This document shows, piece after piece, positions 28,334 through 39,891 of a stretch of 64,000 nucleotides of DNA. Origin of the DNA: Methylobacterium oxalidis. GTDB lineage: Bacteria > Pseudomonadota > Alphaproteobacteria > Rhizobiales > Beijerinckiaceae. The notes under the pieces are model-generated. The model did not search any database and was not told the origin of the DNA. It was given only the letters and a program-made list of their open reading frames with translations. The stretch is from contig NZ_BJZU01000072.1 of assembly GCF_007992195.1 (NCBI RefSeq), forward strand, positions 1 through 64,000. The letters are read 5' to 3'. The translations under genes and the position numbers were made by a program. Each line of letters begins with the position of its first letter. Position 1 is the stretch's first letter.

Positions 28334-28337
<4 letters not shown>
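27942..28337 (-). CDS. CheY-like single-domain response regulator (DivK-like)
   Basis: This 131-residue receiver has the acidic pair ED at 9-10, phospho-acceptor Asp53 in LVLMDIQLP, Thr/Ser in VAVTSYA (80-86) and Lys105 in YVAKPF. It lies between the hybrid-like kinase and the cyclase regulator, overlapping both by 4 bp (28334-28337 and 27942-27945). The layout suggests that the kinase feeds two receivers, one with an enzymatic output and one that may act as a phosphate sink or adaptor. It resembles DivK-type regulators, but so do many receivers. Confidence 0.88.
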
Positions 28338-30661
<2,324 letters not shown>

Positions 30662-30879
30662 GCGGCGGCTCCGTCCGCACGCGGCGGCAGGCCGGATGCG
30701 CGCGGCCCTCTCATCGGCCCCTCCGCCCCAGGCCGGCGATCCTGCCGGCCCGCGACTGTCGGCTCGGGAGGAGGCGGGCGAAAATAACATTCGTGAAGGA
30801 GGAGGGGGGCCCGCGTTCCTAGGCTCGGCCGCCGGAGTTCGTTCGGATTCCCTGCCGATTCCCTGAAGGGCGGGCCGCC

Positions 30880-31575
30880 ATGAGCAAGGGTTCCGATTTC
30901 GGATTGCTGCTGCGGCTGAACCCGCTCTTCGCGGATCTCGGGCCCGAGATCGCGGCCACGCTCGCCGCCATGAGCACGACGCGCTCGCTCCGGGCCGGCG
31001 ACGTGCTGTTCCGCGAGCACGACCCGGGCGACGCGCTCTACGGCATTCGCCGGGGGGAGGTGCGGATCGAGACCGGTACGGCCTCCGGCAAGCGCCTCGT
31101 GCTCAACACGCTGGGCTCCGGCGACGTGTTCGGCGAGATCGCGCTCCTCGACGGCCGCCCGCGCACCGCCGATGCCGTCGCGGTGGAGCCGACCGACCTG
31201 TTCGTCCTGCGCCGGGCGGACCTCCTCGCCTACCTCGCGCGGGAGCCCGGCATCGCGATCAAGCTGATCGAGCTCCTGTGCGCCCGGGTCCGCTACATCG
31301 CGGGGCAGATGAACGAGATGACGGTGCTGCCGCTCTCGACGCGGCTGGCGCGCCGCCTCACCGTGCTCGCGGCGGATTTCGGCAGCGAGATCCAGATCTC
31401 GCAGGAGCAGCTCGGCGCCTACGTGGGCAGCACCCGCGAGAGCGTGAACCGTCAGCTCCAGGCGTGGCGCAGGGCCGGTCATCTCGACCTTCGGCGGGGC
31501 TGCATCATGCTGCGGGACAAGGCGGCGCTCTCGCGCGAGGCCGCCCTCCTCGACGCGGACGAGGAGGGCTGGTGA
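30880..31575 (+). CDS. Crp/Fnr-family transcriptional regulator
   Basis: This 231-residue protein has an N-terminal cyclic nucleotide-binding-like domain (about 10-140) with RAGDVLFREHDPGD and GDVFGEIALLDGRPRTA; the latter matches the CAP phosphate-binding cassette with FGEIALL and R-T-A. The C-terminal winged helix contains the recognition region ISQEQLGAYVGSTRESVNRQL (written here in one run of family-typical order). No FNR-type iron-sulfur cysteines are visible in the N-terminal 30 residues. The cassette is compatible with cAMP binding, and the gene is divergent from the kinase-cyclase operon. Confidence 0.9.
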   Translation: MSKGSDFGLLLRLNPLFADLGPEIAATLAAMSTTRSLRAGDVLFREHDPGDALYGIRRGEVRIETGTASGKRLVLNTLGSGDVFGEIALLDGRPRTADAVAVEPTDLFVLRRADLLAYLAREPGIAIKLIELLCARVRYIAGQMNEMTVLPLSTRLARRLTVLAADFGSEIQISQEQLGAYVGSTRESVNRQLQAWRRAGHLDLRRGCIMLRDKAALSREAALLDADEEGW

Positions 31576-31594
31576 GGGGTGAGGCGCGTCGCGC

Positions 31595-33421
31595 TCACGG
31601 CAGGACGCGCACCACGCGGAAGCCGTTCGCGTAGTAGCGGACGTCCGCGTCGTAGCGGAAGCGGGCGCTCGGCTTCACGTAGGCCGCGGAGCTGTCGAAC
31701 GAGCCGCCGCGCAGCACCCGCTGGCCGCAGGCGCCGCGGAGCCACGGAGCCCCCTCCGGGGACGCGCTCCGATAATCGTCGCTCCAGCAATCCTCGACCC
31801 ACTCGGCCGCGTTGCCGGCCATGTCGAACAGGCCGAACCCGTTCGGCGCGAACCGGCCCGCGTCGAGGATCTGCTCGTCCTGCCCCGGGCGGCACTCGCG
31901 GCAATTCGCCTTGCCGGCGCCGATCTGCGCGCCCCAGGCATAGGCCGTGCGGGCGCCGCCGCGGGCGGCGTACTCCCACTCGGCCTCGCTCGGCAGGCGG
32001 TAGCTCTGCCGGGTCTTGCCCGAGAGCCAGCCGACGTAGTCCTTGGCGTCGTACCAGCTCACGTTCGTGACCGGCCGCGCGCCGGAGCCGCCGCCGGGCG
32101 GCCGGTACTTGCAGGCGCCGCTCTCGACGCACTGGTTCCACTGGTCGACCGTGATCTCGGTGGCCGACATGGCGAAGGGCTTGGCGAAGGTGACCTTGTG
32201 CACCGGGCGGTCGAAGGGGGTGGAGCCCGAACCCATCTCGAAGCTGCCCGCGGGCAGCACCACCATCTCGGGGCAGTCGCCGCAATCGCGCAGGGTCTCG
32301 CCCCGCTGCGGGCCGGGCTTGGGCGGCGAGATCGCTGCAGTGGCCTGGACCGGCGGCGGGGCGGGAGCGGGCGTGGCGGCCGCCGGCGGCGGCGCGACCG
32401 GAGCGGGCGGAGGCGGCGCCACGGCCGGAGCGGGTGCGGGTGGAGCGGGTGCGGGCAGCGCCTGGGGCGGCGTGTTCAGGGCCATGGTTCGGGCGCGGGG
32501 CGCCCGGGCCGGGGCGGCGTCCGGCTCCGGCGCGCGCGGGCCGGGGCCCGCAGCGGCACCCGAGGCCCCGCTCGGCTTGGCGACGTGGAATTCCTCGATC
32601 AGCGAGGAGGACACCCAGGGAACCTGTTCGGTGTTCGAGGCCCGCGAGACGCCCATCCGCGTGTGCGCGAAGGCCTCCTCGGCGCTGAGGTTCGGGGTGC
32701 GCAATTCCTTCACGAGCTCGCCCATGAACAGGCTCGGCTCGCCGGCGGGCTCGCGCACCAGCTTGCCCGGCGGGGCGGCGAGGAGCACGAGCGTCCCCTC
32801 CGGCGTGTCGACGGGGGCGAGGCCCGCCCAGGAGGCGCGGAAGCGGCGCTCGTACGGGTTCTCCCGGGCGGCGTCGACGACGGCGATCTTCACCCGCGCC
32901 CCGCGCCGGTTCATCTCGGCCAGCACCCCGTCGAGGCTGACCCCCTCCTTGCGCACCTCCGTGTCGGACCAGATCTGGGCGTTGACGGGCAGCAGGAAGG
33001 TCTGCCGGTTCACCTGGATGCCGTAGCCCCCGAAATACAGGAACGCCGCCGAGCCGGCGTTGATCTTGCCGTAGAAGCCGTCGAGCACCGTCTGCATGTC
33101 CTCGCGGGTGACGTTCTCCCGCAGGTCCACGTCGAACTCGTGGCGCCGCAACTCGTCGGCGAGGAGGCGCGCGTCCCGGCCGACCGCGGCGAGCGGCGCC
33201 TTCGCGTCCGGGTAGCGCGCGTTGGCGATCAGGAGCGCGAAGCGGCGTCCCGCCCCGATCGTCGCCTGCGCGGCGGCCGGCGCGGCGAACAGGGGCAGGG
33301 CGACCATCACCAGGCAGGCGAGCAGAAGGGCGCTCCGGCCGACGGGACAGGGGCCGTCCCGGAGGGCCCGCCGGACGTTCCAGGCGCTCAGGCGACCGCC
33401 CGGAGGCTGGCCGCGCGTCAT
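31595..33421 (-). CDS. Caspase-fold (catalytically dead) and SUMF1 domain fusion protein
   Basis: This 608-residue protein has a signal peptide (about 28-52), a caspase p20-like domain (about 60-280), a Pro/Ala linker (about 283-372) and a C-terminal SUMF1 (formylglycine-generating-like) domain with MVVLPAGSFEMGS, LPSEAEWEYAARGG, NAAEWVED and RVLRGGSF. In the caspase domain the His motif (usually SGHG) reads GGYG with Tyr133, and the Cys motif (usually DACR) reads DAAR with Ala185. Both catalytic residues are therefore absent. The active-site Cys pair of true FGE is also not seen. It is probably a periplasmic binding or scaffold protein. The start is uncertain: 33421 is chosen for the signal peptide. 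Confidence 0.8.
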   Translation of the reverse strand: MTRGQPPGGRLSAWNVRRALRDGPCPVGRSALLLACLVMVALPLFAAPAAAQATIGAGRRFALLIANARYPDAKAPLAAVGRDARLLADELRRHEFDVDLRENVTREDMQTVLDGFYGKINAGSAAFLYFGGYGIQVNRQTFLLPVNAQIWSDTEVRKEGVSLDGVLAEMNRRGARVKIAVVDAARENPYERRFRASWAGLAPVDTPEGTLVLLAAPPGKLVREPAGEPSLFMGELVKELRTPNLSAEEAFAHTRMGVSRASNTEQVPWVSSSLIEEFHVAKPSGASGAAAGPGPRAPEPDAAPARAPRARTMALNTPPQALPAPAPPAPAPAVAPPPPAPVAPPPAAATPAPAPPPVQATAAISPPKPGPQRGETLRDCGDCPEMVVLPAGSFEMGSGSTPFDRPVHKVTFAKPFAMSATEITVDQWNQCVESGACKYRPPGGGSGARPVTNVSWYDAKDYVGWLSGKTRQSYRLPSEAEWEYAARGGARTAYAWGAQIGAGKANCRECRPGQDEQILDAGRFAPNGFGLFDMAGNAAEWVEDCWSDDYRSASPEGAPWLRGACGQRVLRGGSFDSSAAYVKPSARFRYDADVRYYANGFRVVRVLP

Positions 33422-33721
33422 GCACCCGTGTCGAATCGGTCTGTTGCGAAGGAGTAAATCGCGCATCGGCGGCAATCCAAACCCATCAGCTTGACCGCTT
33501 TCGACTAGTGTCCGGTATAGCACGCGCCCGCTAGATCAAACCGTAGCCGTTGCAAAACATTGTGGCATGTATTCTCTTGGTCATTGACCGCACACTGCCT
33601 CTTTCGGGCTAGCGAATCACCTTTTTAGGGGGCCTCTAGCTCGTTTTTGCGGGTCGGCGGTTGGCACGAGGTCGTGCGCCTATTCGGCTGCGGTCACGCG
33701 ATGCCTGACGGGAGGGCGACG
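33422..33721. other. Divergent promoter region between caspase-SUMF1 and DUF4399 genes
   Basis: This 300-bp stretch separates the minus-strand caspase-fold gene from the plus-strand DUF4399 gene. The middle (about 33500-33640) is notably AT-rich and includes TTGCAAAACATT and a run of T residues near 33623, as expected for divergent promoters. No clear -35/-10 pair or hairpin could be assigned to either gene. Confidence 0.4.
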
Positions 33722-34606
33722 ATGCGCGGCGCGACGGCTTGGACCTGTCGAATCGGTGCGTTCCTGGTGCTCGCGCAGGCGGCCAGCGCACAGCCCGCCC
33801 TGGCCGAGCGGAAGGGCGGGCCGACGCCGTCGGCGCCCGGCGCCGCCGTCTACTTCATCGACATCAAGGACGGCAGCGTCCTGCCCCGCAGGCCGATGAT
33901 CCGGTTCGGCCTGCGCAACATGGGTGTCGCGCCCGCGGGCTCGGACCGCATGAACGCGGGCCACCACCACATCCTGGTCGACGTGCCGATGCCGCCTCTC
34001 GACCGGCCGATCCCGAACGACTTCAACCACCTGCATTTCGGCGCCGGCCAGACCGAGGCCGAGATCGAGTTGGCGCCCGGCGAGCACACGCTGCAGCTCC
34101 TGCTCGCCGACAAGGACCACATCCCGCACTCGCCCCCCGTCGCCTCCGAGGTGGTGAAGGTGCGTGTCGTCGAGGCGCCCGCGGGCGCCGAGGCCGCGGC
34201 GCCGGCCGCGCGCAAGACCTCGCCGCCCGGCGCGCGGGTGTACTTCGTGCAGCCGCGCAACGGCGCCGTGGTGCCCCGCAAGGTCACGATCCGGTTCGGG
34301 CTCGTCGGCATGGGCGTCGCGCCGGCCGGGTTCGACAAGGCGAATACCGGGCACCACCACCTGCTGATCGACACGCCGCTGCGCTCGCCCGACGAGCGTA
34401 TCCCGAGCGATTTCAACCACCTGCATTTCGGCCTCGGGCAGACCGAGGCGCAGGTGACGCTGCCGCTCGGAACCCACACCCTGCAGCTCGTCCTGGCCGA
34501 TGCCGACCACGTGCCGCACGTGCCCCCGGTGATGTCCGAGACGATCAAGGTGCTCGTCACCCGCAACGGGCGGCGGCCGCGCGTGGCTCGCCACCGCGAC
34601 CGCTGA
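33722..34606 (+). CDS. Secreted protein with two DUF4399 domains
   Basis: This 294-residue protein has a signal peptide (about 1-28, ending in LAER) and two copies of DUF4399 (about 43-150 and 172-280). The copies share VYFxxxxxGxVxPRxxxIRFGL, MGVAPAG, GHHHxLxD, IPxDFNHLHFG and HTLQLxLAD. The strings of His (GHHH and NHLH) in each repeat suggest metal binding or a cupredoxin-like role. Function is unknown. ATG at 33722 follows GGGAGGG; the frame beginning at 33647 lacks such a site. Single-domain relatives exist, so the gene probably arose by internal duplication. Confidence 0.85.
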   Translation: MRGATAWTCRIGAFLVLAQAASAQPALAERKGGPTPSAPGAAVYFIDIKDGSVLPRRPMIRFGLRNMGVAPAGSDRMNAGHHHILVDVPMPPLDRPIPNDFNHLHFGAGQTEAEIELAPGEHTLQLLLADKDHIPHSPPVASEVVKVRVVEAPAGAEAAAPAARKTSPPGARVYFVQPRNGAVVPRKVTIRFGLVGMGVAPAGFDKANTGHHHLLIDTPLRSPDERIPSDFNHLHFGLGQTEAQVTLPLGTHTLQLVLADADHVPHVPPVMSETIKVLVTRNGRRPRVARHRDR

Positions 34607-34623
34607 GGCGCCGCCCCGACGGC

Positions 34624-34794
34624 TCAGAACGCGTCGTAGGGTGCGGATTCCGGCAGCTTGGACCGGATGGTCATCTCGCGGATGTCGATGGCGGAGGCCC
34701 TGACGGGCACGCGGGCCGGTGCGTCGAGCATGCTCGCGCGGACGATGACCATGGTCGCGAGAAGAGCGACGGCGATGACGACGAGCTTGATCAT
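34624..34794 (-). CDS. Small membrane-anchored protein, unknown
   Basis: This 56-residue protein opens with MIKLVVIAVALLATMVIVRAS, a hydrophobic segment that is either a signal peptide or an anchor, followed by a 35-residue tail with a run of small and acidic residues ending PYDAF. It resembles no family I know. The start at 34794 was chosen because it begins directly with the hydrophobic segment; the open frame to 34908 is longer. It lies 17 bp downstream of the DUF4399 gene on the opposite strand, with another tiny secreted-type ORF upstream. A weak AGG lies about nine bases before the start. Confidence 0.5.
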   Translation of the reverse strand: MIKLVVIAVALLATMVIVRASMLDAPARVPVRASAIDIREMTIRSKLPESAPYDAF

Positions 34795-34999
34795 GGCGCA
34801 AACCTGAGGTTCGAGGTCTTCGAGGCTCCTGCCGCGAAGAGGAACCCGTTCCCGGATCCCGCCGAACCTGTATTTCGCCCTGTAAAAGCGAACCGTGATC
34901 GAGATCACGCTCGGCCCGAAGCCGAGAAGAGAGGACTCCGAACCCTCCCGGACACTTGGCCTGACGCCGGCGCGCCGCCGCTTTGCCCCCTCCTTCCTC

Positions 35000-35152
35000 T
35001 CAGATCCGCGGGAGAACGTACTGCCGGCCGAGGCGGGCGGTCTCGCCCGCGTCGGGGGTGACGATCTGCGAGGGCCGGGGACCGCGCCCGTGCACGACCA
35101 TCGCGTCGGTGACGAGGAGCAGCGCGATCAGGCTGAGGATGCGGCGGGACAT
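35000..35152 (-). CDS. Very small secreted-type ORF, unknown
   Basis: A 50-residue frame starts MSRRILSLIALLLVTDAMV, which looks like a short signal peptide (two Arg then a hydrophobic core), followed by a 30-residue tail ending YVLPRI. A GGAG lies about nine bases upstream of the ATG at 35152. It is similar in size and layout to the 56-residue ORF 205 bp downstream on the same strand, so both could be minor secreted peptides. No homologues are recognised, and at this length chance ORFs are common. Confidence 0.4.
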   Translation of the reverse strand: MSRRILSLIALLLVTDAMVVHGRGPRPSQIVTPDAGETARLGRQYVLPRI

Positions 35153-35338
35153 GGGGCGGGCTCCGGATGGAGCGAACATCCGCCCGTTCGCCCGCGCCGA
35201 CCGTGACGCGGCTCACGCTCGGGACCCTCCGGCCCGTGCGTTACGATGGTGATGGCGTTTCGGGACGGGCGCCGCCCGCCCGGACGGGTGCGCGCCGCCG
35301 GGACGGCCGGAACGGCCGGTGGTTCCGGCAGCGATGCC

Positions 35339-36184
35339 TCAGGCGGCGCGGCCGATCAGAAAGTCGCCGCCGACCTCGTCGGTGTGGACCTCGAACCGGG
35401 CGAGAGGGGCGGGGCCGAAGCTCGTGGTGATGGCGCAGTCGGTGGCGTCGCGCCCGTAGGCCATCACGATGCGGCCGATGCGCGGCGTGTTGTGCCGGGC
35501 GTCGAACGTGTACCAGCGCGGGCCCTCCGGGCCCTCGAGATAGACCTCGAACCAGGCCGAGAAATCCATCGGGTCCGGCACCGGCGGCACGCCGATGTCG
35601 CCGAGATAGCCCGTGGCGTACCGCGCCGGGATGTTCATGCAGCGGCACAGGGTGATCGCCAGATGCGCGAAGTCGCGGCAGACGCCGACCTGCTGGCTGT
35701 GGCCGTCATGGGCCGAGCGGGTCGCGTCGGCCTGCTGGTAGTCGAAGCGGATGCGCGCATGCGCGTAGTCGACGATGGCCTGGACCCGGGCCCATCCCTC
35801 CGGCGCGCTGCCAAACAGGGACCAAGCGGTCTGCGAGAGCTTGTCGGTGTCGCAGTAGCGGGAGCCGAGCAGGTAGACGAGGACGTCGTCGGGCACGTCC
35901 TGCAACGGGATCTGCCGGGCCTCGGCGGCGACCGCGTCCGGCAGGCCGCTGTCCTCGATGAGGAAGTCTGCCGACATCGTGATGCGGCCGCCCGGCACCA
36001 GGATGCGTGTGCGCAGGTTGCCGAATTCGTCGAGGTGCTGGCGCGCCTCCAAAGGCGGGTCGAAGGTGATCCGCTCGGGTGTCACGAGGTCCCGGCGGCG
36101 CTCCGGCCGCACGTTGAGCAGGAGCAGCATCGGCGTCGGGCCGAATGTGTCGAAGGCGATGGTGAAGCCGGTGCGGATGCGCAT
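35339..36184 (-). CDS. Transglutaminase-like cysteine protease family protein
   Basis: This 281-residue cytosolic protein opens with a beta-rich N-terminal domain (about 1-140) that includes FDTFGPTPMLLLLNVRPERR. It is followed by a transglutaminase core with catalytic Cys in GVCRDFAHLAITLCR, His in WFEVYLEGPEGPRWYTFDARHN (His/Asp region) and a final Asp. This matches the IPR002931-type bacterial transglutaminase-like proteases with a preceding BTLCP-like N-domain. The substrate is unknown. Start at 36184 was chosen by domain start (MRIRTGF); no clear Shine-Dalgarno is visible. It faces oxc across a 508-bp intergenic region. Confidence 0.8.
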   Translation of the reverse strand: MRIRTGFTIAFDTFGPTPMLLLLNVRPERRRDLVTPERITFDPPLEARQHLDEFGNLRTRILVPGGRITMSADFLIEDSGLPDAVAAEARQIPLQDVPDDVLVYLLGSRYCDTDKLSQTAWSLFGSAPEGWARVQAIVDYAHARIRFDYQQADATRSAHDGHSQQVGVCRDFAHLAITLCRCMNIPARYATGYLGDIGVPPVPDPMDFSAWFEVYLEGPEGPRWYTFDARHNTPRIGRIVMAYGRDATDCAITTSFGPAPLARFEVHTDEVGGDFLIGRAA

Positions 36185-36440
36185 AACCGTTGCTTTTGTC
36201 AGTCCATGTAAATCCCCTAAACATCCGGCGGCCCGAACGTTCCCGCGCTTACTGCCCAGATGTTGGTTTCGGCTGCCCGAATTGCGTGCAGGCACACCGA
36301 AGCCCTGGCGCCGCGCCGTCCCCAGGCCCACCTAGAAGGATTACGGGCCCGCGGAAGCCGGGCGGCCGGCGCCCCCTCAGGGTGTCTGGGAAAGGTGCCT
36401 GACGGGCGCGCACAGCCCGTCCGGACCGGCCATTGCGGGT

Positions 36441-36469
36441 TTGACAGGCAATTTGGTATTTGGTATGCC
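36441..36469 (+). promoter_or_regulatory. Putative oxc promoter
   Basis: TTGACA at 36441-36446 is a perfect -35 box. Seventeen bases later is TATGCC (36464-36469), a partial -10. The putative operator overlaps the spacer and -10, so a bound regulator would block RNA polymerase. A long 5' leader of about 210 bases to the oxc start would follow. Confidence 0.5.
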
Positions 36470-36470
36470 A
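36454..36470. promoter_or_regulatory. 17-bp inverted-repeat operator, oxc copy
   Basis: The site is TGGTAT-TTGGT-ATGCCA: two 6-bp arms that are inverted repeats except for one mismatch, with a 5-base centre. A copy identical at 16 of 17 positions lies at 41778-41794. Its inner part (TGGTATGCCA) resembles operators of FCD-type GntR regulators, but the regulator is not encoded in the window. Confidence 0.6.
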
Positions 36471-36692
36471 GCGCCATCGCGATAAGCAACAACAAGAACT
36501 CGATTCAGCCCGCTTGGCGCGGGCACCGTTGACACGGGATTGAGGCCGCCGGCGAGCGCCGGCCGCTCTCAGGACCGGCAGGCCGAACGTCTCGCATCGT
36601 CGCGTTCGGCGACACGCACGCGGGTGGCTCCGGCAATTGGCCAACCGCACCCTGAGCGAACAGCACAAACAAGGAATCCGGAGGAAGCGGCC

Positions 36693-38468
36693 ATGGACAG
36701 GAACACGACGGACCAAGGGTTCACCGAGTCGGAATTCAACGCCAACAGCGTGACCGCCGCCGAGGACACCGGCCCCGAGCAGACCGACGGCTTCCACCTC
36801 GTCATCGACGCGCTCAAGCTCAACGACATCGATACGATCTACGGCGTGCCGGGCATTCCGATCACCGATCTCGGCCGCCTCGCGCAGGCCGCTGGCATGC
36901 GCGTGATCTCGTTCCGCCACGAGCAGAACGCCGGCAACGCCGCCGCCATCGCCGGCTTCCTCACCAAGAAGCCCGGCATCTGCCTCACCGTCTCGGCGCC
37001 CGGCTTCCTCAACGGCCTGACCGCCCTCGCCAACGCCACCACCAACTGTTTCCCGATGATCCTGATCTCGGGCTCCTCCGAGCGTGAGATCGTCGACCTG
37101 CAGCAGGGCGACTACGAGGAGATGGACCAGCTCGCCATCGCCAAGCCCCTCTGCAAGGCGGCCTTCCGCGTCCTGCACGCCGCCGACATCGGCATCGGCG
37201 TGGCCCGCGCGATCCGCGCCGCGGTCTCGGGCCGCCCAGGCGGCGTCTACCTCGACCTGCCCGCCAAGCTGTTCTCGCAGGTGATGGACGCCGAGGCCGG
37301 CGCGAAGTCGCTGGTCAAGGTCATCGACGCGGCTCCCGAGCAGCTCCCGGCCCCGTCCGCCGTCAAGCGCGCCCTCGACGTGCTGAAGGGCGCCAAGCGC
37401 CCGCTGATCGTGCTCGGCAAGGGCGCGGCCTACGCCCAGGCCGACGACGAGGTCCGCGCCCTCGTCGAGAAGAGCGGCATCCCCTACGTGCCGATGAGCA
37501 TGGCCAAGGGCCTCCTGCCCGACACGCATCCTCAGTCGGCCGGCGCCGCCCGCTCGATGGTGCTCAAGGATGCCGACGTGGTGGTGCTGGTGGGCGCGCG
37601 CCTGAACTGGCTCCTGTCGCACGGCAAGGGCAAGACCTGGGGCGAGCCCGGCTCGAAGAAGTTCATCCAGATCGACATCGAGCCGCGGGAGATGGACTCG
37701 AACGTCGAGATCGTCGCCCCCCTCGTCGGCGACATCGGCTCCTGCGTGTCGGCGCTCCTCGACGGCATGGGCGGCGACTGGAAGGCCCCGCCCACCGAGT
37801 GGACGGACGCCATCAAGTCCCGCAAGGAGGCGAACCTCGCCAAGATGTCGTCCAAGCTCCTCAAGAACTCGGCGCCGATGGACTTCCACGGCGCGCTCGG
37901 AGCCCTGCGCACGATCATCAAAGAGCGTCCCGACGCGATCCTCGTCAACGAGGGCGCCAACACCCTCGACCTCGCCCGCAGCGTCATCGACATGTACCAG
38001 CCGCGCAAGCGCCTGGATGTGGGCACCTGGGGCGTGATGGGCATCGGCATGGGCTTCGCCGTCGCCGCCGCCGTCGAGACCGGCAAGCCGGTCCTGGCGG
38101 TCGAGGGCGACAGCGCCTTCGGGTTCTCCGGCATGGAGATCGAGACCATCTGCCGGTACAACCTGCCGGTCTGCGTCGTGGTCTTCAACAACAACGGCAT
38201 CTATCGCGGCACCGACACCGACCCGACCGGCCGCGACCCCGGCACGACGGTGTTCGTGAAGGACTCCCGCTATGACAAGATGATGGAGGCCTTCGGCGGC
38301 GTCGGCGTCAACGCGACGACCCCGGACGAGCTCAGCCGCGCCGTCAACGAGGCGATGGACTCGGGCCGCCCGACGCTGATCAACGCGGTGATCGACCCGC
38401 AGGCGGGCACCGAGAGCGGCAACATCGGCAGCCTCAACCCGCAGAGCACGGTGAAGAAGAAGAAGTAA
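36693..38468 (+). CDS. oxc: Oxalyl-CoA decarboxylase
   Basis: This 591-residue ThDP enzyme converts oxalyl-CoA to formyl-CoA and CO2 in the cytosol. It has the catalytic Glu77 in [11 protein letters not shown], the ThDP-binding motif [13 protein letters not shown] (from Gly472) ending in NNNGIY (499-504), and a C-terminal Lys-rich tail. It is somewhat longer than the Oxalobacter enzyme, with an extra N-terminal segment of about 30 residues. ATG at 36693 follows GGAGGA at 8 bases. Together with frc it forms the two-step oxalate pathway; the genes are convergent and separated by an esterase gene. A strong terminator follows. Confidence 0.96.
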   Translation: MDRNTTDQGFTESEFNANSVTAAEDTGPEQTDGFHLVIDALKLNDIDTIYGVPGIPITDLGRLAQAAGMRVISFRHEQNAGNAAAIAGFLTKKPGICLTVSAPGFLNGLTALANATTNCFPMILISGSSEREIVDLQQGDYEEMDQLAIAKPLCKAAFRVLHAADIGIGVARAIRAAVSGRPGGVYLDLPAKLFSQVMDAEAGAKSLVKVIDAAPEQLPAPSAVKRALDVLKGAKRPLIVLGKGAAYAQADDEVRALVEKSGIPYVPMSMAKGLLPDTHPQSAGAARSMVLKDADVVVLVGARLNWLLSHGKGKTWGEPGSKKFIQIDIEPREMDSNVEIVAPLVGDIGSCVSALLDGMGGDWKAPPTEWTDAIKSRKEANLAKMSSKLLKNSAPMDFHGALGALRTIIKERPDAILVNEGANTLDLARSVIDMYQPRKRLDVGTWGVMGIGMGFAVAAAVETGKPVLAVEGDSAFGFSGMEIETICRYNLPVCVVVFNNNGIYRGTDTDPTGRDPGTTVFVKDSRYDKMMEAFGGVGVNATTPDELSRAVNEAMDSGRPTLINAVIDPQAGTESGNIGSLNPQSTVKKKK

Positions 38469-38524
38469 GCGCGTCCTCGACACGCACTTCGACACCGCCT
38501 CGCCGGCGATCCGGCAGGATGAAC

Positions 38525-38564
38525 GGAGGCCGCGGCGGGCTGAGCACAGCCCGCCGCGGCCTCC
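38525..38564 (+). terminator. Strong hairpin after oxc
   Basis: An 18-bp perfect inverted repeat (38525-38542 pairing with 38547-38564) has a 4-base loop (AGCA). It starts 57 bp after the oxc stop. There is no obvious T-tract, so Rho-independent action is uncertain, but the length and perfection make it a likely 3' end of the oxc transcript. Confidence 0.65.
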
Positions 38565-38666
38565 GCCGCATCAGGGCCCCCTCGGGACCCAGCGGCCGGA
38601 TCGCGCCCCGCAACGCCCGCCCCGCCGGCCTCCGCGGAGCCCGGAACGGGCCTTCGAGGATCGCCC

Positions 38667-39359
38667 ATGATCGACCCCCACCTCGCCGGCCGCCTCGGCT
38701 TCCATCACCGCCTGCCGGTGAAGCCGGCCCTCCCGCCCGGGCGTCACGCCCTCGGCCTGTTCGAGGAGCGCGACGCGGTGCTGATCGTCCCGCAGGGCGT
38801 CGAGCCGCGCCGGCCGACGCCCCTCGTCGTGCTGTTCCACGGCGGCGGCGGCAGCGCCGAGAAGATCCTGCCGATGCTGGAGCGGCACGCCGAGGCGCGG
38901 GGCTTCCTGCTGCTGGTGCCGCAATCCCAGTACCCGACCTGGGATCTCGTGATCGCCGGCAACGGGCCCGACCGCGCCCGCCTCGACTCGGCGCTGACCG
39001 AGGTGTCCTCGCGCTTCATGCTCGATCCGGCGCATCTCGCCTTCGCGGGCCACTCGGACGGCGGCAGCTATGCCCTCTCCCTCGGGCTGACGAACGGGGA
39101 CGTGGTGAGCCACGTCATCGTCTCCTCGGCGGGCTTCATGTCGGTGCAGATGCAGACCGGCGCCCCCAAGGTCTTCATCTCGCACGGCATCCGGGACGAG
39201 CAGATCCCGATCGACCGCAGCGCGCGCACGCACGTCTCCCGCCTCCGCGAGGCGGGCTACGACGTCACGGCGGTGGAGTACGACGGCCCGCACGCCTACC
39301 GGCCCGCGGTGGCGGCGATGGCGGTGGACTTCTTCCTCGTCGAGGACGCGGCCGGCTAG
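38667..39359 (+). CDS. Alpha/beta-hydrolase, phospholipase/carboxylesterase-like
   Basis: This 230-residue protein is an alpha/beta-hydrolase with the oxyanion segment VVLFHGGGGSAEK, nucleophile elbow AGHSDGGS (Ser in GHSDG), a later Asp in HGIRDEQIP and a final His in YDGPHAYRP. It matches the small phospholipase/carboxylesterase and PHB-depolymerase-like group. No signal peptide is present, so it is cytosolic. The substrate is unknown. It lies between oxc and frc but after the oxc terminator, so a role in oxalate metabolism is not implied. The ATG at 38667 has GAGGAT about five bases upstream. Confidence 0.82.
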   Translation: MIDPHLAGRLGFHHRLPVKPALPPGRHALGLFEERDAVLIVPQGVEPRRPTPLVVLFHGGGGSAEKILPMLERHAEARGFLLLVPQSQYPTWDLVIAGNGPDRARLDSALTEVSSRFMLDPAHLAFAGHSDGGSYALSLGLTNGDVVSHVIVSSAGFMSVQMQTGAPKVFISHGIRDEQIPIDRSARTHVSRLREAGYDVTAVEYDGPHAYRPAVAAMAVDFFLVEDAAG

Positions 39360-39891
39360 GACGGCCGCTCGAGCGGCGGGGCCGCCCACCCAGCCAAACC
39401 GAGGGTGCGCGGCCGCGAACATCGCGAGCGGTATCGGCCAGCCCGGCCATGTCACGAGGCTGTAGGCCGCCTCGCGGTTCGACAACGCGCCGAGAGCCGG
39501 GCCAAGCCGCGCCCTTGCGACCGGCAGGGGCGGGCAGCACCGCACCATCGAGCCGGCGGCCGCGAGCCCGGTCATCCGGCGGTGGGCGCTTTCAGCCGAT
39601 TCCCCGCCGACAACCCGGCCGCTCCGTGAGTCGATAGGGGCGGCGGCGGGCTCGGCTGCATCCCCGACGTGCTGCGCCGGCAGTGGTGCCCATCCGGGCG
39701 ATCAGGGCGTGGGGAGCTCACAAGCCATCGGCCCTGCCCGACGCCTCGCGCGCCCTGTCCCAGGATGCCGGATGCGGGGATCCCGGGAGCGCGCGCTCAG
39801 CGCCGAATGTCAGTGCATCCTGCAAAAGGGAAGGGGCGGCGTGCCGCCGGCACGCCGCCCCTGGAATTTCAAGCCCTGAGGCTTTGAGGGA
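39360..39891. other. Convergent intergenic region, no supported gene
   Basis: This 532-bp stretch lies between the esterase and frc stop codons. Several short plus-strand frames are open, but they show only the composition of GC-rich random sequence. The only structure I can assign is the frc terminator hairpin near its right end; a perfect 14-bp palindrome (GCCGCTCGAGCGGC) lies just after the esterase stop. Confidence 0.5.
39825..39862 (-). terminator. Rho-independent-like terminator of frc
   Basis: A 14-bp perfect stem (39832-39845 with 39849-39862) and a 3-base loop lie 30 bp downstream of the frc stop. On the minus strand it is followed by CTTCCCTTTT, giving a short T-run. This is a good intrinsic terminator for frc. 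Confidence 0.75.

Larger units (their letters stand above)
36185..36692. other. Intergenic regulatory region upstream of oxc
   Basis: This 508-bp region separates the transglutaminase-like gene and oxc, which diverge. It contains the TTGACA-type promoter and the 17-bp inverted repeat described separately. The remaining part shows no gene with a recognisable product. Confidence 0.55.
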
